Shown here: positions 37,404 through 45,291 of the stretch, piece after piece
How the letters are laid out: each line of letters begins with the position of its first letter
How positions within the stretch are numbered: the stretch's first letter is position 1
Assembly (NCBI GenBank): GCA_016124585.1
Contig: WGNL01000004.1
Location: forward strand, 248,001-312,000
Direction of reading: 5' to 3'
Source of the DNA: Bacteroidota bacterium
GTDB taxonomy: Bacteria > Bacteroidota > Bacteroidia > Chitinophagales > Saprospiraceae
Length of the DNA stretch: 64,000 bases
Made by a program: the position numbers and the translations under genes
Notes under the pieces: model-generated
What the model saw: the letters and a program-made list of their open reading frames with translations, nothing else
What the model was told of the DNA's origin: nothing
Database searches by the model: none

Positions 37404-37805
37404 ACGATTTTCAACAATTTTCAAAAAAAGAAACGATGCCATTTTCCTTGCAATCATCTTTGCCCGCTCTGCCGTCTCCCCTGAAAAGTGTTCGTCAATT
37501 GTTTCCAACCAAAGATTTATCCAAAGACCGAAATGGTTCATGCTCAAAGTATTACCTAGAATTTCATCCAATTTTTGATGGGCAATCTTAGGGTCGCCAG
37601 TGAATTTAGTTTTTACGAAGAAGAACAAATTGCCTTCCCAGAAATCCGTCAGCTTCTCCAGATGCGGTTCCCAATCATAGATGGAATTATTGAAAATTGG
37701 CCCCAACACCTCATCCTGTCGTATTTTTTCATAAAATGACCGGACGAGCAAAGAAACATCTTCTCGTGTTTCAATATCCACTCGCATTTTAACTGGTGCA
37801 ATCAT
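37398..37805 (-). CDS. Group III truncated hemoglobin
   Basis: A 135-residue 2-on-2 globin. DVSLLVRSFYEKIRQDEVLGPIFN forms helices A-B, with the usual Phe-Tyr pair. HLEKLTDFWEGNLFF covers helix E, and the proximal His is in SMNHFGLWINLW, followed by ERAKMIARKMASF. Group III proteins bind oxygen or NO; the physiological role is often detoxification, not visible here. The stop codon lies inside the 16-base inverted repeat described at 37256-37403. The start codon and upstream region lie in a heptad repeat. Confidence 0.88.
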   Translation of the reverse strand: MIAPVKMRVDIETREDVSLLVRSFYEKIRQDEVLGPIFNNSIYDWEPHLEKLTDFWEGNLFFFVKTKFTGDPKIAHQKLDEILGNTLSMNHFGLWINLWLETIDEHFSGETAERAKMIARKMASFLFLKIVENRQ

Positions 37806-37838
37806 TTTCCATTCTCAATTTTCCATTTTCAATTAAAA
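37804..37838 (+). repeat. Heptad tandem repeat island C
   Basis: Five 7-base units (ATTTTCC, ATTCTCA, ATTTTCC, ATTTTCA, ATTAAAA). The island spans the short gap between the hemoglobin start codon and the end of maf, touching both genes. Confidence 0.75.
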
Positions 37839-38408
37839 CGCTTCCAACTCCCGAAACACCGACTCCATTGGCAAACCCATAATATTAGAAAACGTGCCTT
37901 CAATTTTGGAAACCTTGCAAAGCCCAATCCACTCCTGCACGGCATAGGCTCCAGCCTTATCATAGGGTTTATAGGTCTCAATGTAGTATTTGATTTCTTC
38001 TTCAGAAAGTAGTTGGAAATGCACGTGCGCTACTTCTGAAAACACCCGTTTTTTTGTATTTGATAAAAAACAGACACCCGTAATCACTCGGTGAACTTTT
38101 CCAGATAGCTCCCTTAAAATCTGGGCAGCGTCCTCAAAGTCTATTGGCTTGCCGTAAATTTTTTCATCCAAAATCACCACGGAATCCGCAGAAAGCAGGA
38201 TTTCATCATCAGAAGCTAAGAAGTCAGCACAGGCCATCGCTTTCTTTTCCGCAAGGTAGGGTGCCACATCATCAGCGTGCATGTCGGCTGGGAAAACCTC
38301 TTCCACCTCTTTGGTTTTTACGGTAAAATGAAACCCCGCCTGCGTCAACAACTGACTCCGGCGGGGTGACTTGGAGGCGAGAATGATTTTTTTATCGAAG
38401 ATTTTCAT
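37833..38408 (-). CDS. maf: Maf-family nucleotide pyrophosphatase
   Basis: A 191-residue protein with the complete Maf pattern: ILASKSPRRSQLLTQAGF at the N-terminus, LLSADSVVILDEKIYGKP in the middle and YKPYDKAGAYAVQEWIG towards the end. Maf proteins hydrolyse non-canonical or excess nucleoside triphosphates (dTTP/UTP type) and thereby limit misincorporation. It follows a long hairpin and precedes the hemoglobin gene by 27 bases, so the two may be co-transcribed. It starts at ATG. Confidence 0.93.
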   Translation of the reverse strand: MKIFDKKIILASKSPRRSQLLTQAGFHFTVKTKEVEEVFPADMHADDVAPYLAEKKAMACADFLASDDEILLSADSVVILDEKIYGKPIDFEDAAQILRELSGKVHRVITGVCFLSNTKKRVFSEVAHVHFQLLSEEEIKYYIETYKPYDKAGAYAVQEWIGLCKVSKIEGTFSNIMGLPMESVFRELEAF

Positions 38409-38420
38409 GCTGTAAAAATA

Positions 38421-38493
38421 GTCATTTGGACATTAGACATTGGTCATTTATTAACTCCCAATGACCAATGTCTAATGTCGCAAAGCAAATGAC
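38421..38493. repeat. Long inverted repeat with period-7 arms
   Basis: A perfect 20-base inverted repeat (38429-38448 and 38460-38479, 11-base loop) is extended by GTCATTTG and CAAATGAC, giving a stem of 28 pairs with a 6-base bulge. The right arm reads as CCAATGA, CCAATGT, CTAATGT, again period 7. It separates the alpha-2-macroglobulin-like gene from maf and could end transcription on the reverse strand. Confidence 0.8.
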
Positions 38494-41400
38494 TACTCCA
38501 CCTTCAACCGAATTCCCGCCGAATGACTGGTAAACTCAGGCGCATACATGCACTGAACAGTGGTAATGCCATTGGAGAAATCACCGTTGTAAGTGACCCG
38601 AAGTGGATATTCGAAAACATGGGTTCCCTTCGGCAACCAACTAAAAAAGAAATTCGTGGCAGCATCCCTTGTGCTTTCGTAGTATCCAAGTCCGCCCTGC
38701 CATTTATAGCTGCTTAGCACGTTGATAGGCTCAAAACTGCTGGCCCGCATGTCCTTCATGTGGACATATTCCATGTCACGGTCAACTCGAAGTTCAATGC
38801 GTACCTTCACTTTATCGCCGACTTTCAATTTTGCACCTTCCGCAATGGGTTTCAGCACTTCGCCCTTGTCCGAGTTTTGCACCAAAAGCAACTGCTTTTT
38901 GATAGTAAGCGGTGTTTCTTCGAAGGTTTTGATTTTATCCAATTGCTCGAAATACTGCCAGTACAGCGCTCCCCAAGCCACCACTTTGTTCGGGTTGGTG
39001 ACAGTTACATTGGCCATATCCTTGGTTACCTTATCGCCATCGAAGCGGAGTTTGAAATAACCTGTACCTGCTTCCGCTCCTTTTTGCGCTTGAGCAATGG
39101 CAGCACTACGTTCAGCGGCTTTAGGTGAGTTTTTATCTCCAAAATTGATGGTCACAGGCTGGTCTTCCAGCAGCCAATTGTCGCCAGAAGTAAGCAGGGC
39201 ATACACCGCAGCGGCTGTGGCTTTCGTCGTTTTCCAGTGGTTGGTCTGTTTGTTTTTCAACAACCAAACCTTCAGGTCATCCACTGACTTCGAATCGGCA
39301 GCCACATCGTTGAACACTTCAATCATCAGTGCCTGTGTCTCAATGGGCGCTTGGTACCACCACCAACCGGAAGTGTATTTCCAGTACATGCCCAGTTCAT
39401 CGTTGTTCAAAGAGCGCTCTTTCAATGACTTGGCGATTTTCTGCGCCGTGGCAGTTTTGCCATTTCTGTCCAATGAAAGTGCCAACATGCCTTCGCTGTA
39501 AAAGCCCTTGTTCAGCCAATATTTCTCCGCCTGACCGATGTAGAAGGCATGAACCGTGGCGACTTTCTGCTCCAACGAAATTGGCTGTTTCACCTTGAAA
39601 TTACCGCCCGTGTTCGCTTGGGCTGAATTGTTTTCAAGGAAAAACGAGCGGGCATACAAGTAGTGAATAACCATGTAGTTCAAATGGTCGTCTTCCCATT
39701 TAGCATCTCCTTTTTTCACTTGGCGCTCCAATTCCTCGTACTGTTCCACTATCCGGGCATCGCAGTAGCGCACGGCGGACTCGACCATTTGGCGGGTGGT
39801 TGCATTGCCCATCACATCCTGCACACCGAGACGCTGCAAATGCCCAAGTCCCTCCACGATATACTGCGTGATGTACCAATTATCCCGGTCGCCGGGGAAC
39901 CAGCCCCATCCGCCGTTGCTGAGTTGGCGCTCTTGCAGTTTTTTCAAGGCTGCTTCCTGTTCGAATGCCATTCGGTTCAAGTCGAAAAGCAGGGCGATAT
40001 TCTGCTTCTGTTGCTCCTCACTTTGGGCATTCAAAACCCAAGGCGTTTCTTCCAACAAGGCGGTTTTCAACTCTTGATTTTTGCTCAAATTCGACTTCAA
40101 GGCATCAGGTTCGTAATTGCGCCAGCGCTCAAAAATCGTCTTGATTTTCGGATGCGAATTGGCGACCGAAGTGGCCAAGCTGTTGGCGTAGTAGCGGCTG
40201 AAAATCTGCTCGTTGCACTCGTAAGGGTACTCCATCAGGTACGGCAGCGCCTGAACGGCGTACCAAGCTGGGTTTTGGGTAAATTCCAGCGTCATGCCCT
40301 CGTGGCGCAAGGTATTCGAGTTGTTGTTTTTCAAAGAATTCAAGGTGAAATTCTTCGTTTCCCCGCCCCGAACTGGCAACGGCAAAGTCTCCGTCACCAA
40401 CATTCGATTGGAAAGCACGGGGGCTGCGCTGCGCTCTGCATCTGAGAATGCACCTGCCGAAGCAATCACTGTGTGCTCGATGACAGGGACATCGGCCACA
40501 TCCGGCACTTTGAAGCGCCAAGCCAAGCGGCGGCTCTCGCCCGGTTTCAAATCCCGCAGCGGTTGCGCAGCGAGAATGGCTGCCATTGCTGGGTTCGTGC
40601 CATTCAATGGGAAAACCTCGTCGCCAGTCAGGGCATTTTTAAGTTCAAGTTTGTACTCGCCGTTCAGCGTTTCCTTGCTCAGGTTAACCACTTTGGCAGT
40701 GAATTCGATTTCGTCGTATTCCCTGAAAAACCTTGGTGGGTTGGGGACTACCATCAAATCTTTTTGTGTCACGATTTCCTTTGAAGTCGTACCGACCTCA
40801 AGGTCTTGTGTGGTGGCCAAGCTGAGGAATTTCCATTTCGTCAATGCCTCGTTCATCGTGAACTTGATGACCACATTGCCTTCGGCATCCGTCATCAGGT
40901 TTGGATAGAAAAAAACGGTTTCGTTCAAGTTCGTGCGAACTTTGACTTGGGAGAGGTCGGTGGCGGGCTTTGACTCTTCCTTTTCTTCAATTCCTTGTTT
41001 TGGAGGCAAATCCCCTTGTGGCCTAACGCCATCTATATAGTAATCTTTTCCCGATGTACGTGAACCTCTGACATTTAGACTTTGCTCTTCTGCTGCATCC
41101 ATTGTGGGAGCAGGTGCAGCTTCCATCATCACAACCCCATCATCCATATCCCTGCTTCTAGCTGCTGATTTATACATTCGACCACCATAGGCGTAGCCAT
41201 AATCATACATTCCCCAATTGAACCAGTTCAAACCCCTGTACTGCCGATAATCGCTATCAGGATTGTTTGAATAATTGTAGGCCAATTGATTAGCCTGTTC
41301 CATTTGGAAGCCTGAGGAATTGTAGCGAATCCTTGACCAAGTCGTTGGCCAGACATTTAGTCCCCAACTGTTGGCGGCAAAGGCATCCAAGGAAGCATCG

Positions 41401-44400
41401 TACATGCCTGCGACCATCTCTGCCGCTACTTTATCGCCTTTCGGACCTTTAATTTTTACTACCCATTCTTCTTGCTGACCGGGAAGGAGTTTGTCCCGGA
41501 AAGTGCCGTACTCAATGGTCATATCCTTGTTGCTCCACGGCACGTTGATGACGCCTTGGCTGTTCGTACTGCGGTTTTGCAAGGCCCAAGAGTAGGCATA
41601 GCTGACATTGCCACGGTATTCTTCGGCAATTTGGAACTGCTCACCTTGCAAGTCCTTCACGTTAAGCCATTTACGGCGGAGCATTTTACCATCCTTTTCA
41701 ATTTCAAGGAGGACGTTCAATGACCTTTCGGTTGTTCCAAACCATAGGTTAGCAGTCTGTCCAGGCTCGAAGGCGCCCCTGACCCCTGAAGGGGAACCAG
41801 TTAGCAAATGAAGGGATTGAGTCGGGACGGGTAGTTTTTTCTCCCCCAAATCATAAGCGCTGAAGTATTTCTTCACTTCAATTTTCTCCCCAAACTTGTC
41901 CTGCGTGGAGACAGTCACGACGTACCAGCCAGCGTTAATTTTAGTTTTTGGTAAAATAACTTCCTTCGACTTCTCCGTATCCCAGTTTTCTTCGAAAACA
42001 GTTCGCTCCACTTGCCAATTCTGCGGCTCGTTTTCATTGCTGTAGGCAAACTGCGGAAATACTTTTTTGAATTCCGCTTCCGTCAAAACCTGACGGTCGG
42101 GCTGCGGCCAATAGCGTTCGAGGTAGGTATGGTTGGGCGATTTCAACAATTCCAATTTCAGATTTCCCTTGGCTGGCTCGAATTGGCCATTCAGATTTTG
42201 CGTGAGCAAATCAAATTTCTTCAACGAATCAAGGTTCAGACTGGTATTCTCCAAAGATTGACCACATGCTGAAACGTCCACTTTCATCGAAATATAGCCG
42301 ACAGAAACGGAAGTCTCATTGCTTTGTGTTTCACCCGTGATGTCGGTCACATCGGCGTACACTGTGTAGTAAAACTCAGGTTTTTGTTCCTTCGAAATGC
42401 TGCGGTCGGGTAGGGCGGTGAACTTAATTTTGAATTTGCCCTCGGCATCGGTCGTGGCTTCACCGTTGGTGATTTCCATGCTCTCGCTCCGAATCGGGTA
42501 CCAGCGGAAATACCACCAAGGCAACCAAGGATAGCGGACTTCCCGTACCACTCGGTAGCTGACTTTAGCCCCGTCAATATTGTTGCCAGCGTAGGCAATG
42601 GCCTTGCCATCCACGGTCACTTCTTCGTTCAGGCGGTAGCTGCCTTTCACAGGTTCAAAGCTTACTTCGAACTTTGGCCGCTTGTATTCCTCCACTCGGA
42701 AGGACTGGGATTGCCCGCCAATACTGGCTTGGATTTGCATTTGCCCCAACAAACCAGTACGTGGAGCCGTGAACTGACCGCTGAAAGTGCCGTAGTCATT
42801 CGTCCGCAATTTCAAATCGTTGACCTTCTGGTAATTGGCATCGAGGAAAGTAACGGTCACTTCCCGGTTTTTGATAACGGTGGGCATCCGTTTTTCATCG
42901 TAACGCAGGCTGATACCTTTAAAATAAACGGTTTGGCCGGGGCGATAAATAGCCCGGTCGAGAAAGAACTGCGTGCCCTCGTAAGGCTTGGGGTCGTTCC
43001 GGTAATTGCTGACGTAAAAATTGGCGTCCGTATCCAAAGTATCCTTGCCAGTACACAGCACGAGTTTCAAGTTCCGTTCGTCCCTTTCCGTCACGTCAAT
43101 ATTCACGAAACCGTCGGCATTGGTTTCCTGTGTCCCTTTCTTTTTCCAATCGTATCGACGGGTCAGCGCATTGTATTTATTGACGAAGACATCCACTTTC
43201 ACCCCTTTCAGCGGTTGGCCGCTTTCCCGGTCGAAAACCACGGCGTTGGTCATGCCGTTGTCGCCTTGGCGCTGCCAAAGCCCCAACTTGGAAACATGCG
43301 TGACGGCGTAAGCAACCGCATTGGATTTTGCTTCAAAAGCATCATTGTCAGCCACCAACACGGCATAAGTGCCAAGCGGCAATTCCTCGATTTTTATTTC
43401 AACGGCATGTTGCCTAAAGTCGCCATCATCAGGCAGCTTGACTGACCAGGTTTTTACCGATGGCCAGTTTTTCAGCATGTTCAGAATCTTGACATTGGAC
43501 TCTGGTTCATACTTGGCCTTCTCCAATTCGTCCCTGCGCTTGTCGTCCAGCCGGATGATTTTTAGGTGAACGGTTGGAGTGTTTTTGTAATCAACCTTTG
43601 CCAAAAAGGGCTGGCCGGGCAGGTTCACCTGCTCCAAGGTAAGGGTCAAAGAACGGGCGTCAATACTGGCCTTCAAGCCTGCGCATTGTTTGTCTCCAAA
43701 ACTACCTGCATAGGTACGCATGGCTTCAGAGCAGAGTTCGCTGGCTTTTTTGTAGTACCATTTGCGCTCGTCCTTGTCCTCTTTGCCGAGTGGCGGCGCT
43801 TGGTATTCGCCTGCCTTGTTGAAATAATAACTGGCCAATTGGAACATCACTTCTGCTTCACCCGGATTGCCTTTGTATTGGCTACGAAGGTTTTCAAGGG
43901 CGGCCAAATAGGCGGCGTCCTTGGTGTCCTGCACACTATTACTATAGACAAAACTGAGGCGCTTCAAATCGGCGTCGAGCAGGGAGGGCGAGAATTTGAC
44001 TTTTTCAGATAAACGGAAACGCAACAAATCCTGGAACAAGAGCAGGGTTTGCAGTTTTTGCGATGCCGTATCCTGCGTCTCGATTTTCCAGTTCACAAAC
44101 TCGGCGGCTGGCGCAAACGCCTTGGCATCATCAATATAAAACTTGTAGGCTGGCTGCGTGAGGTAGCTGCGCTCGTTCATGAAATAATCAATGGCACGGT
44201 GCGCCAAGAAATCGAAAAGGGTAGGGCGGAGACCCTCGTCGTTGCGGCCGTCCGTCAGCAGAATCTTGAAATCGCCGAGGTCGGTGGTTTTCAACCGATT
44301 GTCTGTGAGACTGGCTTTGTAGAGAAAGGCCGAGCGGTCAGACAACTGTTCGATGCTCCAGGTCTTAAAATCTTTGGGCTTGAATTCCACAGTCGCAGTG

Positions 44401-44903
44401 CGGTTCTGGAAACGCCAAAGGTTTTGGTTGAGGTAATTGGCGTACATCTCCGCCAGTATGGACTGGAGGATGGGCTTCACGGGGTATTCCGCCTTCGTCG
44501 CCTCTTCTTCCAAACGATTGATGGCCATGGCAAGACCTTCTTCCTCCAATTGGCTTTGGTATTTCCCCCGATAAATCAAGGCTTTCACGGTCTGCGCTGC
44601 ATTGTTTTCCAAGCGGGCACTGGTGAGCAGCAGCTCCGTCTTTTCCAAGGCGGTCTTTGGAAGTCCCTGCTGTTCGAGGGAATCAATTTCACGCCAAGCG
44701 GCGTCGTAATCGTAGGTCATGGTGAGTGGTGAATAGTGATTGGTGATTGGTTGGGACTCAAAGGTAGCTTTAGGGTAAAATGCCTCGAATAGTTCCTGAA
44801 AATTAGCATTGGGTAATATCGTAAAACTAGTCAAAAAGCCTCCCAGGCAAATCAAAATTGCCAGCTTGATTTTCTTGTTTTGAAAAACTGCAAAATGGTT
44901 CAT
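38493..44903 (-). CDS. Alpha-2-macroglobulin-like protein (large, MG2 type)
   Basis: A 2136-residue envelope protein. An N-terminal signal or anchor (KIKLAILICLGGFLTSFTIL) is followed by a helical N-terminal region, MG-type beta domains (FFLDRAIYRPGQTVYFKGISL is the MG2 hallmark), the A2M block near LTKWKFLSLATTQDLEVG, and the terpenoid-like toroid with the thioester motif Cys1563-Asn-Glu-Gln1566. The C-terminus resembles the receptor-binding domain. Bacterial relatives trap proteases in the periplasm. About residues 1275-1292 (RGSRTSGKDYYIDGV) resemble a TonB receptor plug motif inserted before the A2M block. Residues 48-60 are encoded by a heptad repeat. Confidence 0.9.
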   Translation of the reverse strand: MNHFAVFQNKKIKLAILICLGGFLTSFTILPNANFQELFEAFYPKATFESQPITNHYSPLTMTYDYDAAWREIDSLEQQGLPKTALEKTELLLTSARLENNAAQTVKALIYRGKYQSQLEEEGLAMAINRLEEEATKAEYPVKPILQSILAEMYANYLNQNLWRFQNRTATVEFKPKDFKTWSIEQLSDRSAFLYKASLTDNRLKTTDLGDFKILLTDGRNDEGLRPTLFDFLAHRAIDYFMNERSYLTQPAYKFYIDDAKAFAPAAEFVNWKIETQDTASQKLQTLLLFQDLLRFRLSEKVKFSPSLLDADLKRLSFVYSNSVQDTKDAAYLAALENLRSQYKGNPGEAEVMFQLASYYFNKAGEYQAPPLGKEDKDERKWYYKKASELCSEAMRTYAGSFGDKQCAGLKASIDARSLTLTLEQVNLPGQPFLAKVDYKNTPTVHLKIIRLDDKRRDELEKAKYEPESNVKILNMLKNWPSVKTWSVKLPDDGDFRQHAVEIKIEELPLGTYAVLVADNDAFEAKSNAVAYAVTHVSKLGLWQRQGDNGMTNAVVFDRESGQPLKGVKVDVFVNKYNALTRRYDWKKKGTQETNADGFVNIDVTERDERNLKLVLCTGKDTLDTDANFYVSNYRNDPKPYEGTQFFLDRAIYRPGQTVYFKGISLRYDEKRMPTVIKNREVTVTFLDANYQKVNDLKLRTNDYGTFSGQFTAPRTGLLGQMQIQASIGGQSQSFRVEEYKRPKFEVSFEPVKGSYRLNEEVTVDGKAIAYAGNNIDGAKVSYRVVREVRYPWLPWWYFRWYPIRSESMEITNGEATTDAEGKFKIKFTALPDRSISKEQKPEFYYTVYADVTDITGETQSNETSVSVGYISMKVDVSACGQSLENTSLNLDSLKKFDLLTQNLNGQFEPAKGNLKLELLKSPNHTYLERYWPQPDRQVLTEAEFKKVFPQFAYSNENEPQNWQVERTVFEENWDTEKSKEVILPKTKINAGWYVVTVSTQDKFGEKIEVKKYFSAYDLGEKKLPVPTQSLHLLTGSPSGVRGAFEPGQTANLWFGTTERSLNVLLEIEKDGKMLRRKWLNVKDLQGEQFQIAEEYRGNVSYAYSWALQNRSTNSQGVINVPWSNKDMTIEYGTFRDKLLPGQQEEWVVKIKGPKGDKVAAEMVAGMYDASLDAFAANSWGLNVWPTTWSRIRYNSSGFQMEQANQLAYNYSNNPDSDYRQYRGLNWFNWGMYDYGYAYGGRMYKSAARSRDMDDGVVMMEAAPAPTMDAAEEQSLNVRGSRTSGKDYYIDGVRPQGDLPPKQGIEEKEESKPATDLSQVKVRTNLNETVFFYPNLMTDAEGNVVIKFTMNEALTKWKFLSLATTQDLEVGTTSKEIVTQKDLMVVPNPPRFFREYDEIEFTAKVVNLSKETLNGEYKLELKNALTGDEVFPLNGTNPAMAAILAAQPLRDLKPGESRRLAWRFKVPDVADVPVIEHTVIASAGAFSDAERSAAPVLSNRMLVTETLPLPVRGGETKNFTLNSLKNNNSNTLRHEGMTLEFTQNPAWYAVQALPYLMEYPYECNEQIFSRYYANSLATSVANSHPKIKTIFERWRNYEPDALKSNLSKNQELKTALLEETPWVLNAQSEEQQKQNIALLFDLNRMAFEQEAALKKLQERQLSNGGWGWFPGDRDNWYITQYIVEGLGHLQRLGVQDVMGNATTRQMVESAVRYCDARIVEQYEELERQVKKGDAKWEDDHLNYMVIHYLYARSFFLENNSAQANTGGNFKVKQPISLEQKVATVHAFYIGQAEKYWLNKGFYSEGMLALSLDRNGKTATAQKIAKSLKERSLNNDELGMYWKYTSGWWWYQAPIETQALMIEVFNDVAADSKSVDDLKVWLLKNKQTNHWKTTKATAAAVYALLTSGDNWLLEDQPVTINFGDKNSPKAAERSAAIAQAQKGAEAGTGYFKLRFDGDKVTKDMANVTVTNPNKVVAWGALYWQYFEQLDKIKTFEETPLTIKKQLLLVQNSDKGEVLKPIAEGAKLKVGDKVKVRIELRVDRDMEYVHMKDMRASSFEPINVLSSYKWQGGLGYYESTRDAATNFFFSWLPKGTHVFEYPLRVTYNGDFSNGITTVQCMYAPEFTSHSAGIRLKVE
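44721..44755 (+). repeat. Heptad tandem repeat island D
   Basis: Five 7-base units (GGTGAGT, GGTGAAT, AGTGATT, GGTGATT, GGTTGGG). On the reverse strand it encodes the short linker QPITNHYSPLT between the signal region and the first domain of the alpha-2-macroglobulin-like protein. Confidence 0.8.
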
Positions 44904-45291
44904 ACGGTTGAAATTTGGTGAAAGCTAACTAGAATGTAGCTTTTGTTAGCGATTGATTTTCAGGTAATTGGATGTGATGCACTATCTGCGAAATTAGCTT
45001 TTTTACAGAGGTTCCAGTACGGTTATTTCATTACAAGCCAACGGCTCAACTACCTAACTTGTTTTTAGATGCGAACCAAAATGGCAATAACACAAATTGG
45101 ATTGATTTTTTTTGTTCAAGCTTCTTGTAATTGATAATAATATACTCATTTGAAATTTTCCCCCAATTTTATTACAAAAAGAGTAAGTAAAGAATGAATT
45201 TTAGGTGTGGAGTAAGCCGAATTTTTTATTGCCCAAATTTTTATGTTGAAATTTTATACCTCCCCGTTATCTTGCCCCGAAATTTAGCAAA
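44904..45291. other. Divergent intergenic region
   Basis: 388 bases between the divergently transcribed alpha-2-macroglobulin-like and rhamnosidase genes. It is AT-rich and must hold both promoters. I see no full TTTG/TAnnTTTG pair; TTATCTTGCC near 45270 is a weak -7 candidate for the rhamnosidase. No RNA gene or open frame is apparent. Confidence 0.5.

Noticed and set aside
39663-43445. Long plus-strand open frames opposite the alpha-2-macroglobulin-like gene (for example 39663-40445 and 42711-43445)
   Set aside because: They mirror a well-supported 2136-residue gene in the opposite strand, have no domain or signal motifs and begin and end at arbitrary places.
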